From Symsagittifera roscoffensis (taxonomy: Eukaryota > Xenacoelomorpha > Acoela > Convolutidae), in the NCBI RefSeq assembly GCF_963678635.1, contig NC_087067.1, positions 48,777,618-48,841,617 on the forward strand: a stretch of 64,000 nt of DNA. The letters are read 5' to 3'. The translations under genes and the position numbers were made by a program. Below are positions 11,027 through 23,240 of the stretch, in pieces. Each line of letters opens with the position of its first letter. Position 1 is the stretch's first letter. The notes below the pieces were generated by a model. It was not told where the DNA came from. It saw nothing but the letters and a program-made list of their open reading frames with translations, and made no database searches.

Positions 11027-12344
11027 AAACTTTTTAATCAAAGAAGCCCGTTCCGCCGTGATTTTTTTAATTTCCTTTTTTTCCCTCGGTTTCGTAAAAA
11101 CACCCGACTCAAATGCTTCACTTAAATTTTGATTTTCGAAGATGCTGACGGAAGCTTCAATCAGAACTCAAAATGCTAATACCATGAAAGCCTTTTTCTA
11201 AAGTATTCAGAAAAATTCAAAATTTTACATGAATTTTTTTGCTGACAAAATGACACTAGAGTAAACCATATGAAAAACTCCTACAGTTGAAACTTCAGCT
11301 TCAAAGTAGAACCATACCCTGGTTTTGAACAACAGATTGAACAAAGGTCTTAAAACATCCAAAGACATCGTTTAATTATTTATCAAGTTTGTACTTTTAA
11401 GCAGGAATAAAACCGTACTTAAATAACTCTATTTTCAATTGCGAGCTCAACAGACATACAGAGATCGATGATCATAATCAACGTTTCTTTCAAAAAGTTT
11501 TGAAATAAGTTAAAAACAAAAAATTGATATCCGAAATATGAACAATTGCTATTGATTTTGGCATACTTCTAAACTAGGAACTCAGAAACTAAACCAAGGA
11601 ACTGAACTTCAGGAACTAAATTTTTATAAGATTGAAGAGGCAACAAAACGTTGAAACTTTCATTGGAAAGCAGAAGTAAGCAAAAGATACACGGCATCCT
11701 TTAACTGAAGCGTGTAGTTTAATCTTGATAAAACAAATAAGAGTTGCCAAAAGCTTTTCATAGCAGAGGCCAATCACCTGTATGTATATCAAGGCCAGGT
11801 AACATGGCGAATATAATCATCGATTTTCAACTTGGTAACCAGAATCGTACCACAGGTAACTCAAAGCCAATAAGCGAAGTTGGCTCNNNNNNNNNNNNNN
11901 NNNNNNNNNNNNNNNNNNNNNNNNNNNNNNNNNNNNNNNNNNNNNNNNNNNNNNNNNNNNNNNNNNNNNNNNNNNNNNNNNNNNNNNNNNNNNNNNNNNN
12001 NNNNNNNNNNNNNNNNNNNNNNNNNNNNNNNNNNNNNNNNNNNNNNNNNNNNNNNNNNNNNNNNNNNNNNNNNNNNNNNNNNNNNNAGCAGTCTTGTTAT
12101 ACAACTAGCGGGCTAAATTTGAATATTTATTACTTGTCGATCTGTTTTTATAATTGTCGTGAAACTTGGAAAGCATTTTTGTTATCGCTAACCATTTCAG
12201 TCATTAACAACTGTCGCACAGGCATTGGTTCAATGATTTTTCCGTGGAAAACAAAACTTTTGGGAGATCCGATAAGAAACAAAGAAGCTCGAAAGCAAAC
12301 TTCATGTTAGGCGTTGCTAAGCCTCTGACCTTTAACAAAGACTA
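11027..12344. other. Non-coding stretch around an assembly gap
   Basis: No gene can be supported. An open frame can be drawn through the N run only because the Ns translate as X; it is not evidence of coding. Confidence 0.6.
11887..12086. other. Scaffold gap, 200 Ns
   Basis: Exactly 200 undefined bases, a placeholder of arbitrary size. Distance and continuity across it are unknown. Confidence 0.97.
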
Positions 12345-13539
12345 TTTTTGTTCCGACTTTCGATACGAAGGTAACGGAATATTTGTGCTCTGGGTGGGTT
12401 TTTTTTTCTTCAGACAAATTTCGACTTTTTAACTAGCCATTTTTGACGGAACTTTTTATATCATTCAAAAGGTATTGTTGTCCTGAGCTTAAATTTGAAA
12501 AGATATTTTACCTGTGATAATTTTTTTAAAAGTTATGGGGGTTTAAAGATTGCCATTTTGGCCAACTTGGGACAATTAACGCGCAATAAATTTCGCGCTA
12601 TTAACGCGTAAGCGGAGAGTTAATCCGTCTTAAAATCGTTCCAAATTGGTTGAAAGAAGCTTATTTGCCAAAATTGAATTGTTACAAGGAGCTAAATCTA
12701 TCTTTTTGTACTTTAAATGGCGTGTGGGGTGATGATTTTCGTTTAAAAAATCAAATTTTAGAAAAAAAAATTTATTTTTATTTTATTACAATTAATTTTT
12801 AAATTTTTTTTATCTGCACCATAAAACCTTAAAAGGCAGTCGGAACATCCTGGGCTTCGCCGTGATACGAGCAGTTTTGTTTTTTTTGGAATTAATATTC
12901 TCATTTTCATTACCTCCGTCAAAAATTAAAAAAAAAACAGAAGGAAAACTTTTCGAATCACTTTAAAAATCTTAGAAAATTTTGCTTAAAGGTGACCCAA
13001 AAAACTTAAAGCGGGCAGAAAATCTAACAAGACTGCTCGTATCAAGGCGAAGCCCTGAATGTTCCGACTGCCTTTTAAGGTTTTTGGAGCAGTTATAACC
13101 TAAATATCATTAACAAATTAAATGTAATAAAATTTGAAACTTTTCCCATGAAAATAATCACCCCACACGCCATATAAACTACAAAAGAGCAGATTTTGCT
13201 CCTTGTAACAAATCAATTGTGGCAAATAAGCTTCTTTAACCAATTTGGAGCTATTTCTAAGAGCGATTATATGTCCGCTTACGCGTTAATAGCGCGATTT
13301 ATATCGCGTGTTAATTGTCCCAAATTGGCCAAAATGCCAATCCTTAAACCCCCATAACTTTACGAAAAATGATCACAGGTGAAAAATCTTTTCAAATTTA
13401 AGCTCAGGACAATAATAACTTTCAAATGATATAAAAAAATTTTGTCAAAAATGGCTAGTTAAAAAGTCGAAATTTGTCTGAAGAAAAAAAAACCCACCCC
13501 GAGCACAATTATTCCGTTACTTTCGTATCGGAACAAAAG
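12345..13539. mobile_element. 1.2-kb foldback element with arms of about 520 bp
   Basis: The left arm (12345 to about 12890) starts TTTTTGTTCCGACTTTCG and the right arm (about 13027-13539) is its reverse complement ending CGTATCGGAACAAAAG, with a spacer of about 135 bp. The arms share ACAAATTTCGACTTTTTAAC, the ATTAACGCGTAAGCGGA block and an inner GGCAGTCGGAACATYC...GATACGAGCAG motif. The arms have diverged by several percent, so the palindrome is not an assembly mirror artefact. No transposase is encoded and no superfamily can be assigned. Related sequences lie at 2310-3320, about 8315-8500 and 37381-37620. Confidence 0.75.
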
Positions 13540-14530
13540 ACAACATATGGAGTAAGCAAAATCTTGAAACCAGGCAAAAGCTTGTTTGAACACAACAAAA
13601 CAACAATTGTATCCACATAAAGTCTTTCCACGAAGCTGTTCAAATTTTCTTTCAAATCTTAGAAAAAATCTTGGAAAGTCTCTTTCAAAATTGGAAAAAG
13701 GTGATATAGTTTAGAAAATAGCGGCGTTAACTACGCAACTTTTAAATATCTAATTTTCGTTAAAAAAACATCGGAAGTTGGATAAAAATTTGAGCATGAA
13801 AAAAGTTCCTTTATTTTGATCAACAACGCATTTATTGTTTGATTTATTAAAATCTTGATATTGCAACTAATACCAATGGATGCATGTTCTTAGATTTTTT
13901 GAATTGCCATTCTATTTGAGCTGCTCTTGATTAATTCTCTTGGAATTTTGATTATCATTTGATTTTTTTTGAGCTGGGTCAAATTGGTTCAAATTGTGAT
14001 GCATTGTTTGCTGAAATATGCAAAATACGTTTTTTTTTCAAAACCAATTAATTTTTTTAGTAGTTGTGCAAAACAATAGCCGAATTTTTTGTTGTTTCTT
14101 ATTCTAGCATTAGGATATTTGCTTACTTTCTTGCAAAAATTTGACTTTAAGCTACTGGAATGCATGTAACGTTGGTGTCCATTATTGAACAGAGTCAGTC
14201 AATAGCTTTTCATTCTCCTTTCGATTATCATCTCGCAATTAAGACATCAAAAGTGCTTGACATCGAAAAAGTTCACAAAATCTTTGAAATTTTTTTACTG
14301 TTTTCAAATATGAAAACAATACTTCTATTTGATCCATAAAACCGACATGCGCTGAAATCTGAGTCATCTGAATTTTAAATTTCTTTATTGTTTTGACCGT
14401 GGTTTTCTGAATTGCTTTTGGCGTCATTTGAAGACATTTTAATTAATTTGGGTTTCAGTTTCCTCTAATACTCAGCGTTACACTTTCGACAACCCATCCT
14501 GTTAAAAAATTTTGAATTGCCGCTAACTAC
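13540..14530. other. Non-coding stretch
   Basis: AT-rich sequence without a supportable gene, RNA or element terminus. Confidence 0.5.
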
Positions 14531-14745
14531 AGTGCTGATTTAAATTAACCGGACAAAACGAACAAATTTTGAAAATTCAAACGCGTTTTTCTCGAATTGG
14601 GTTAAGATTAGACAAAAAATAGTTTCAGCATTATTTTTGAATAATAAGATAAACCCAAAATGACCCATTTTTATGGTAAAATTTGGTTGAGAATGTCGAA
14701 GAAAAAATTGCACCATATTAATTCTTAATAAATTCTAATAAATTC
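14531..14745 (+). mobile_element. Truncated Tc1/mariner-like element
   Basis: CAGTGCTGATTTAAATTAAC at the left end, preceded by TA, matches the terminus of the element at 3418-4119, including CAAACGCGTTTTTCTCGAAT and GGGTTAAGATTAGACAAAA. The middle and right arm are missing or collapsed. The copy ends in short ATTCTTAATAA repeats near 14720-14760. Confidence 0.7.
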
Positions 14746-14805
14746 TTAATAAATTCTTATTGCAGATTTTCAATAATCTTTTTAAAATTTTTGACAGAGA
14801 AGAAA

Positions 14806-15459
14806 CCTGCACCGAGCCCCCATGGATCATAATCGATTATTTTGTCATTTTATGGTCATTATCTACATAATTATAAAATAATCTATAATAATCCATTAAA
14901 ATGATTAAAAAAGACTTTTTGAGAATTTATTGGGGAAATTTAAAATAATTTTCAAAGTTTAACACTTAAATTAACTATTTTTTAAACAAAAACCGCCATT
15001 CGCACGAGGGTGAGGGGTTGTCATGTTTGAACCCCCATCACCCCCTTACTTTGCCACAACTGCCGTATCTATGGGGGATAAACTGTAAACTGGGGGGAGG
15101 GGGTCAGTGGAGTTGGTAAACATGGGGATAGGATCATATGACGTATTTAAAATTTTGTTATAACAAGCGAAACTTTTGCAAAAATAATTTGAAAATAAAC
15201 TTTTGCAAAACTTTTGCGAAAATAATCGAATTTAGCTGTAGAAATTGGATTATAATCAATTATAATTGATTATAATGGTTTATCTTGACAAAAATAATCG
15301 ATTTCACGGCTAACAAATATGGGTTACATAAAATTATTGTTTTTCAAAAGTAATCAATTGAGATGGCATGAATTTTACAGCTGTAATAGGTTATACTGGA
15401 AAATTTTTGTCTCGGAAATCCATTATAATCGATTAGAATCCATGGGCGCTCGGTGCAGG
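14806..15459. mobile_element. Element with CCTGCACCGAGC terminal inverted repeats
   Basis: CCTGCACCGAGCCCCCATGG at 14806 is mirrored by CCATGGGCGCTCGGTGCAGG ending at 15459, and the similarity continues into ATAATCGATTAT for about 35 bp per arm. The 654-bp interior contains repeated ATAATCGATT/ATAATTGATTATAAT motifs and a GC-rich 'CCCCCATCACCCCC' patch, but no transposase. No convincing target-site duplication is seen, so the superfamily is unassigned. Confidence 0.6.
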
Positions 15460-16679
15460 ATGAGTCAATCGTTAATAGGACTTTGCTTAGTTGTTATAGG
15501 TTTTTCGGAAACTTTTTAACCAATCGGCTTGTTGGTGAGCTGAAATATTTATACGACATTTTTTTGATCAATCAATGTTTTTTTTTAGAAAATTTGCATT
15601 AAAAATTATTAATATTTTGTTACTTGTCAATTATTTAATAGTAATCGGATTATCAACTATTGTATACAAGGGCGGCATGGCTAATGAGGGCAGGTTTTTT
15701 TCTGGTTTATTAATCTGAAGCAGTTTTTGCTTAGAACTTAATCCCCCCGCTCCAATTCCTAATCCGTTTCCTGGGTTAACGCTATGAAAACAAACACCTC
15801 CCCACGTCCAAAATTTCCCCCTCCAAAATTTCCCCCAGGTCCAAAATTTCCCCCTCTCGTTTTAGGACGGCCATTCGCTCCCCCTCAGCCATAGTGATCC
15901 ACTTACGGCGGGGGCAGGGGTGAAACAAGGTCATCAGAAAAGCTGCAGAAATGGCGACGGTGCCACCAGGTCAAAGGAAGCAAATACTTTGTCTACTGGT
16001 CATCAACATCTACTGACATCTGGCACCTCAGTGAAACTCACAAATTATGATACTGATGCCTAGAGTTGATATCTAGAGGCTGGTTATGTTTAAAGACTGG
16101 TGATACTTAAAGAGAGTTGCAGATTGGGAGCGACATAATTAACTAAAACAAAGTGCAAATGAGCTATATCAAAAATTACTTATTGGAACCACTTATAAGT
16201 TTCGCAGCCAAAATTTGTGTCTCAAGATTGTAAAAAATGCAAAAAATAAATAGACACCAAACTTTCTACTAAACGTGTTGCTATTTACTGTATATCTCTT
16301 AATTTTCGTAAAATTGGTCAATAACATCATAACTTGGTGTACCGGTTAAGTTAATATTTTCGAAAAAAAAACTATTTCATCCCGTAGAAATTACGCAAAT
16401 GGGGTAAAAAAACACTTATTTGTTTAGATGGCAAAGCATCAAAGTCCTACAAACCCCGCAATTTTGAGGCTTCCAGTTTGTTGTAAGGGGTCTCCATTCT
16501 AGGACAACCAATTTTTGCTGATTAACCCTAAATCGTTACTACCAGAGCTTGCTGACAATATATAATAATTTTGAGCAGTCAGCAATTGGCAAAATGGTAA
16601 AATGGCCACCCATTCCAAAAAAAGTCCTGCGATACATCAAATTTTGCCAAATATGGTTTTGCCTGGGTCCCAAAATTTT
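15460..16679. other. Non-coding stretch with CCAAAATTTCCCCC repeats
   Basis: Three short direct repeats of CCAAAATTTCCCCC occur at about 15808-15855. Nothing else is recognisable. Confidence 0.5.
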
Positions 16680-16754
16680 CATGAATTCGAAAATTTAACA
16701 AAAATTTTAGCAATTTTTTTTCTTAGTTCGATCAAACTGATTTTCCGAGTGTAG
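16680..16754 (+). mobile_element. Left fragment of a hAT-like MITE split by the LTR element
   Basis: TTAGTTCGATCAAACTGATT followed by TTCCGAG corresponds to the TAGGTCGACCAAATTGATTT block of the MITE family. The rest of that MITE resumes at about 22985 on the far side of the LTR retrotransposon, which implies nested insertion. Confidence 0.55.
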
Positions 16755-16969
16755 TGTAGCGGTCATATCATGATTCTATAACAAATTTATAATATCATGT
16801 TAATGCATTACGTAACGTAGTCGTATGACTGTCATCAAGGTCAACGTTACACTTATCATACAACTGGTGTACGGCCAGTGGCAGTCGTTACGGTTTAGAA
16901 TAAAAGTTGTTTCGTTTACGTTTTATCGTCAAGTTTAGTTATGAAAAGGTCCTCACGCATAATTCCACA
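16755..16969 (+). repeat. 5' LTR
   Basis: TGTAGCGGTCATATCATGAT to CATAATTCCACA. It is similar throughout to 22751-22959 but has several indels (the extra GTAG before the start, CATCAAGGTCAAC against CAAGGTCAAC), so the insertion is old. GGTTTAGAATAAAAGTTGTT in the middle holds an AATAAA signal, a plausible R-region polyadenylation signal. Confidence 0.8.
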
Positions 16970-17551
16970 CGGCGTAGTCAAATACGGATTCCGCCTATCG
17001 TAGTCTGGAACCTTTCTGGCCCGGCCCGTCACAGAAACCCCCGGTATCGTGGGAAGATTGGATTCAAAGTTTTCAACTAATAGTCATTGCAAAGGAAGAT
17101 ATAGATCTGCTACGGGACATCTGCTATCGAAGATGTGCTACCGGAAAATGTATTGCCGGATAACCCTTATCCGTCACTGGAGGAGCCAATAGGAACAAGG
17201 AACAACAGGCGAGAACGGAAAGGGAGACGAGGAATACAACGGCAATGACATTATGGCGTGACGGAGAAAGCCGGTGGGCAGAAGGCGAAAGGAGAACATT
17301 CAAAGGATCGACCCGGTTTGAAACGGATAAACGATTGAAATTGAAACTACTTTCGTTATAAGGTAAACAAGGACAGAGTATTTTAATCAAAAACATCCAT
17401 ACCAAAAGATTGTGGATAATACATTCTTTGAATTGTGGAAAGTACCAACAGACACTTTTGCAAAAAAAAAGAATGTTACAAACAACAGATTTATATTCTT
17501 TGGACAAAACAAAAAGACAATGAAAATTGGAACAGTTTTTCAAGGCGTTGA

Positions 17552-17975
17552 GTGATCTCACCGCGATTTCGTCGGTCGGAAGGAATCGATTGTACGCGAC
17601 TTCTTCATATTCGATATGAAAAACGTTTGGTTGAAAAAGCAGTTGTGCATGGAATTGTTGAGTCCTGGGGATGCCTTGAGTTTGCAGAGGTCCGACAGAG
17701 AGGCGAACCTATGTATACGATGGATAGTGGAGAAATGCCAGGAATTGGGAAGAACAGATTTAACGGTAGTTGACCAAGCAATTCCTGACCAAATAAATCG
17801 AGACGGTTAAGCGAGAACCGGTTAGTGGCGGCAACAGCCAGGTAGTGGACAATTGTCATAACTGTGGAAATCAACTGAAATCAAAATTTAGGAATTATTG
17901 TAAAGCAAAGAACATAATTTGCAATAACTGCAGTTGCCGAGGGCATTTTATGATGTTTTGTAAGAAAATTTGGTG
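17552..17975 (+). pseudogene. gag: gag remnant with CCHC zinc knuckle
   Basis: Capsid/nucleocapsid polyprotein remnant that would have packaged the element's RNA. Two overlapping frames (about 17552-17773 and 17616-17810) carry gag-like segments such as ALSLQRSDREANLCIRW, and the change of frame near 17630 indicates a frameshift. Downstream, a frame at about 17855-17973 reads CNNCSCRGHFMMFC, a CX2CX4HX4C zinc knuckle, then stops. The gag start is not identifiable between the LTR and 17552. Confidence 0.65.
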
Positions 17976-18452
17976 AATCAAGTGGAAAGCTCAAACGATT
18001 TCACACACTATGCTACGATTGTTATAATGAACATTTAAACAACAAGTCGACAAGGAGTTTGGAGTTTTCGTCATCAAGACAGTAATGGACAAATGTGGCA
18101 AGAAAATAGAAAACTGATGGAAATTGAAGTGGGACGTAGCCGCTGGCGAACAGAATTTTGATCGATTGCGGAAGCCCGGTATTAATCATCTCGCAAAGGA
18201 ATTTGCATCAAAAAAAGGTACGAGATCAATTTCTGGGTGTTGAAAGAGTTCGTCTGACTCTCTTAACAATTTCTACAGCGCAACGGACAATGTAATTAGA
18301 GTAATTGGGAGAATATTTGTGGATATTGAATCGGAAGGCTAGATAGTAAAGGATGCCGAGTTTTGTATCCTTGAGGGAGGTGAACGGGAGATCATTGGAA
18401 ACAAAATGTTGCCAGCCTTGTGTATTGAGGTGCGTCAAAAGAAAAGTGCAGG

Positions 18453-19972
18453 GTGTCCGTCAATGAAGTGGAAAATGGCTTCACAATAGATTCAATTGGA
18501 AAATTCTCACCGGTTCAACGCAAGTATATCAAAATTATACTGAAAGACTTCATAGAACTGTTCAAAAGAAGATGGTCATTGAAAAATTGCGAAGTTATAA
18601 CACATTTTCCCGAACCGTTACGACCATTTCAAATTAAGGGAAGAAGAGTCCCAATACACGTTTTAGAAAAAGTTTTAGAAGAAGAGACCATAAAAGGATT
18701 ACTTCAAGATGGAAAAATTGTAAGTTTTGGTAACTGCACTGATAACTGTTTTTATCTTACCTACGGTTTTAATGGCAAAACGCGACAATTTGGTAAAAGT
18801 AGCTTTCATTTTTTAGTTGAATAATAAGCAAATCTATCGAAATGAGTACCAAATGCCAGATAAGAACGAATTGGTAGATAATGCAGCTTTGGCCATCAGT
18901 GGGAATACATCGGATCCGATATGGTTTCAAGCATCGATCTGAAGTACGCCTACTCACAGATGGCGTTGAGCGACGCGACTAGCCAACAGCGTAATTTCAG
19001 CATACTTGGGGGTAATGTAACAGAAACTTAACGGTTCAAAACCGGATTTTACGGGTTAGGAGATATGCCTTTTGAATTCCAAAGAGTTATGGATCCGATA
19101 GTGGGGTTTTTGCCAGGGATACATGTGTACTTGAACGACCTCCCAATTGCAACGCGAGGGTCGGCGGAACGCCATTGGCTGGAGTTACAAAAAAGGTTGC
19201 AGGTAATGAACGAGAAAAAAGCTGCCGTAAAAAGGAATATATGCATTATTTTCGCCAAGTTGATCAAGTGGCTGGATTTTAAATTGTCTAATAGAGGTAC
19301 AGTACCGGTGAAAACAAAGTTGAGTCGATATTAAATATGAAAAAACCGGATAATTTTTCGGATATCAGGTCCTTGATTGGATCAATGAACCAATTCATTT
19401 GGTTTATTCCAAAACTGGCGGCTGCAACAGAAACTTTCCGTGACTTAATGAAAAAACATTCAATATTTGAGTGGGAAGGAAAGCATGACGAAGCTTTCGA
19501 AATGATAAAAATTATACTTTAGATTTCGTGCAAAAACACCGTTTCGACATAAGAAAAGAGGCACTGCTGAATTGCAATGCGTCGAAATTGGGTTGTGTGG
19601 GCAGTGACTCATTACCAAAATTACTTTTTTAGAGCCTCATTCAAAATAATTCGTGATCACAAAGCGTTATTATCGTGTTCACCGGAGGAGAAGAATTCCA
19701 AAACAACACAAACAAGACTAGTCCAATGGATTGATATTTTACTCTCATTCGATTATGAAATCGAACATATCCCAGGAAAGAATATAGGGTTGGACAATTA
19801 CATTTCTCGCCGTCCAGTTGGGGAGGCTGCAAAAGTATCGCAACTGGATAACACGTTCGTTGTCGCGCAAGTTAACACAATTAACCGGTTAATAGCACCG
19901 TCGGAAAATGAATGCGACAGAAATAATTCACCGGCAAATGACGTCATGTACAAAACAAAATCTGAACGATAA
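18453..19972 (+). pseudogene. pol: pol remnant: reverse transcriptase and RNase H
   Basis: Successive frames give a recognisable Ty3/Gypsy pol. At 18453-18824 is the N-terminal RT block (FQIKGRRVPIHVLEKVLEEE). Around 18927-19005 is the SIDLKYAYSQMALSDAT motif that carries the first catalytic Asp. At 19065-19334 are MPFEFQRVMD and the active-site strand. At 19337-19522 is the RT-RNase H connection (RSLIGSMNQFIWFIPKL). At 19577-19972 is the distal RNase H part, with RDHKALL and HIPGKNIGLDNYISRRP. The active-site strand reads VYLNDLPIATRG where the family has YLDD or FLDD, so one catalytic Asp is Asn. Stops and frame changes separate all the blocks. Confidence 0.8.
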
Positions 19973-21151
19973 TTGCGTAAGAGGAAAGAATATGAATTAA
20001 ATCGGGTAAGAATTTAAGGTCCATCATACTCAGTACTGAAATCTCGAAATTAAATCCGACTGAGGAACCCAATCAAGAATCAGAAGGGGATTTTTTGGCC
20101 CGTTGCCTCATATCTGGTGTCTGAGAAAAAATTGCTGATTTGTGTTTATCGATTCTCTAAGTTTGCCACGGTTCAGATAACAACACATTTAACAGCGGCA
20201 GTTATAAAAGATTTCGTGGAAAATTGTATAAAACTAGTGCAATACCACGAGTAAAATGAGGTGATCAGAGGGCAGCATTTCTTGCTAAATCGATTAAAGT
20301 TTTTTGCACGGTACACAACGTACAATTCTTTTTTGCGCCGTAAAGGATCCATCGGGCCACGGGCCTCGTTGAACTTTATTTCCGTACTTCTCGGGAAAGG
20401 TTTATGGCCTATTCATTCCGGAAACCAAAACAAAGTTGAAATCCGCCCTAAATGAAATTCCGTGCAAGATTAGAGCAACAATACATCACTCAATGGTGTG
20501 TAAACAGTTTGAGGCATATTTTGGTTGTAAACCGAACACATTTTGGCATTCAGTCATACTCAATGCATCGGTTCACAAGTTGTGATGGCAAAATGGGTTG
20601 TTTTCAATAGTTTAAAACAAGAGGATGTTCCCCACCAAGGTAATGCAAGATTACGGGAGACCAGACAACGAGTCAAGCATGGTGATGTTTGATCATATCG
20701 AACACCCGTCAGTTATGGGTATGGCAGTCCCTGGGACTTCAGGAAGTGGACATGTCAAGAGCGTATCTAACAAGGCTCCACTTTTGCAGGCTCAGAAAAA
20801 TGGTTACGAAATTTTTCAGATAACCAAGGAATAGTTGAAATCGGAACCTTACTTTGAACAACTTAAAGAAAAAGTAGTTAGGGAGACGGATCACACGATC
20901 ACCTTGTTTTTGGGAAAAACTTTGCTTAAATCTGACCTCCCGATAACTTAAGATACTCAGTCCGAGGAAAAACAGACATCAAAAGCAGTTTGCTCTAAAA
21001 ACTCGATAACCAAGACGAATGGCAAACAAGAGAGGGAATCCCGGAAAACGGCAGCGATGAAGGCAACCGCAGAATCAGCGGGAAAGTCGCTCCAACGGCT
21101 AAAGGCACTGCAGAGATTCCAATAAACATTGAAAGTTCATCGGAGGGATTA
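19973..21151 (+). pseudogene. Eroded integrase region of the LTR element
   Basis: The position after RNase H is where integrase is expected. Only weak pieces are visible: TTHLTAAVIKDFVENCIKLV near 20178-20250, and short frames at 20261-20455 and 20625-20834. No HHCC or DDE motif can be assembled confidently. The call rests on element order. Confidence 0.4.
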
Positions 21152-22690
21152 ATGTCAAAGGAAAACCCAGTGGGAAAAAGACCAACTCCAGCAAAGGGCA
21201 TCATGAGCAATCCCAATGGAAAACTTTTGGCATCAAAGAGGTTGGTCGACGGTGTAAAAGCAGATGGGCGAGCAAGCGAGCAGAAGACGAAACCGATCTC
21301 GAATCCGTCGACTACGGGGACAATAGTACCATACTCGAATTCAGAGGATAGGAGTGTGGTTCGAATGGAAACTACCGTGCATCCAGACAGCCCGGTGGTA
21401 GTATCCTCAGCGGAGGAGGACCATGAGGCTACGGAAGATGAAGGAGACCCGGATTCACAGGATATGGACACACAGGAACCCCAATTCACCGGGGGAGAGA
21501 CAATGCCGCCAAAGTCCATGCCGATGGAGGTAAAAGAGGAGGGACTAAACACAACTCCACCTAAGAATACAAGTTCTCAACGAAAAGAGATGAAGCAAAC
21601 GCCGCCACAGACCGCGCTCACTCGTCATAACCCACAACTACAACGAGGAAAGAGACCGCCCAAGTATTTGTGTAAAGGCTGTTTACGAGTGCAGTTGCCA
21701 CCGATGCTGGCAAAGTGAACGCTAGCAATACTGCTCGAGATGAAAAACCTGGCGAGCCATCGAAAACAACACCAAGTGTGGTGCTGAGAACGGTGAGCAG
21801 GACAAGAGGAGGGGGAAGCACTAATTTGGGGGACCGTGTGAAAAAAAACCAACGACGCCTATCTCACCAAAGAAAATTCCTAGCCCGGAGAAGAGGAACG
21901 CGGAAGACACGTACTTCGATAGGGAGATGTGCCGCTTTTACTGGGGGCAGGACAGTATTCAGGATGAAGTTACGGGACTTCACCAATAGGTATTGGGCCA
22001 TTTCGTAGGTGATTGATATATTACGTGGCATTGTCAAACACACATCGGGGGTTCCCTCAGTTATGAATTCCTTAGGAAACGTAATAGATGAATTTCGTCC
22101 GCAATCCCTGTTACAGGAACTAGAATTTGGATAAACCGGAAAAATTCGAAACTGGACAAGCTTGTGAACATCGCGCAGGCAGAAATACAAAGGACGCGGG
22201 AGGCGATTGAATGTGCTCGGAGAGAATTGTTGGGGCAAATTGGAAAAGTCATGGGAACAACAGTACAAACACACAAAGTTTCAAGACCAGTACGCCTACT
22301 AAATAGGATAAACGTGGGGAAAAAGCTCAACAGAACACGCCGTTGGCCATCGGAGAGCAAAACAACAACAAACCGGGGGAAATTTTCGTCCAACAACAGG
22401 AACATACGCTGGCGGTAGAAGATGTTCAGCAAATAGTCATGCCGACCGGGAACTTTGCAGGGGTTTGCGGATGTAATGAATCAGTGACATTTCGAGTGGC
22501 CCATTTGCAACGGACGACTTGGATATTGCAGACGAAATGTCTGCTATAAGCATGGCGGAAGACGACCACAGACAAATTTTAGAAAAACTGGAGATTGTCA
22601 GAGCCCAGAAGCGACGGAAAAGCTTAGGGGCAAAAGTGACCGACGATTTGGAATACAACTGGCAAGCTGTCGTAGCTTTAAACTGTTAAA
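21152..22690 (+). pseudogene. 3' region of LTR element, unidentified ORF remnants
   Basis: A 188-codon frame (21152-21718) encodes a hydrophilic Ser/Pro/Thr/Glu-rich protein with an acidic run (SSAEEDHEATEDEGDPDSQD) and a basic C-terminal part. It is followed by frames at 21715-22008 (ATG overlapping the previous stop) and 22164-22418. Composition and GC content differ from the flanks, consistent with once-coding sequence. No env features (signal peptide, furin site, fusion peptide, C-terminal membrane anchor) are visible. Function unknown. Confidence 0.45.
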
Positions 22691-22750
22691 GACGTTTGGA
22701 TATAATTTATTTGTTTGATATCTTTATTTATATTGAATTACTTCGAAAAG

Positions 22751-22959
22751 TGTAGAGGTCATAGCATGATCCTATAACATGTTTATACTATCATATTAAA
22801 GTATTAGGTAACGTCGTATGACTGTCAAGGTCAACGTTACAGTTAAGATACGCTTGGCCTACGGCCATCGGCAGTCGTTAAGGTTTAGAAATAAAGTTGT
22901 TTCTTCTACGTTTTTTCTTCAAGCTGATTTATGAAGTAGTGCTCACGCATACTTCCACA
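22751..22959 (+). repeat. 3' LTR
   Basis: TGTAGAGGTCATAGCATGAT to CATACTTCCACA, the partner of 16755-16969. No strong polypurine tract precedes it (only CGAAAAG). Confidence 0.8.
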
Positions 22960-22984
22960 TCTGACTAATATTATAACACCGCAG

Positions 22985-23240
22985 GCAAATTTTGGCAAAA
23001 AAAAAACGTTTTTAGGCACTTTTTGGAACGTTTTGACCAAAAAACTGCGTTTTTTCGGCGCACGCTTCTCTCTCAAAATTATCATATGTTGGCGCCAAAG
23101 GCGTCTTTAGAAAAATTTTAGGGTCCTTCATCAAATATGGATATCTCAAAATTGTACAAAGGGGGGATGGCAGGGGGTCGAATCCCTGAGGGAGGGGGTG
23201 TCAGCCTCCGCCTGCTCTCCTTTAAATCCGCCCTTGATTG
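22985..23240 (+). mobile_element. Right fragment of the split hAT-like MITE
   Basis: It continues the family from GCAGGCAAATTTTGGCAAAA through GGCGCACGCTTCTC and GGCGCCAAAGGCG to the right end TTTAAATCCGCCCTTG. With 16680-16754 it forms one MITE copy interrupted by the LTR retrotransposon. Confidence 0.65.

Larger units (their letters stand above)
16755..22959 (+). mobile_element. Degenerate Ty3/Gypsy-type LTR retrotransposon
   Basis: A 6.2-kb element is bounded by two related sequences of about 210 bp that begin TGTAG and end TTCCACA (TG...CA). Between them, in order, are a CCHC zinc knuckle, reverse transcriptase, an RNase H tail and a further 3' coding region, all on the plus strand. Domain order and RT motifs (SIDLKYAYSQ, GFYGLGDMPFEFQ, HIPGKN) are those of Ty3/Gypsy. 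Frames are repeatedly broken, so it is inactive. No clear primer-binding site or target duplication is seen. Confidence 0.85.

Noticed and set aside
11744-12310. Long open frame spanning the N run
   Set aside because: It is open only because 200 Ns are translated as unknown residues; the sequence on either side shows no protein family.
20995-21552. Long minus-strand open frame of 185 codons inside the LTR element
   Set aside because: It mirrors the plus-strand ORF at 21152-21718, whose orientation agrees with gag, pol and the LTRs; the antisense frame is Ser/Pro/Phe-rich as expected of a shadow.
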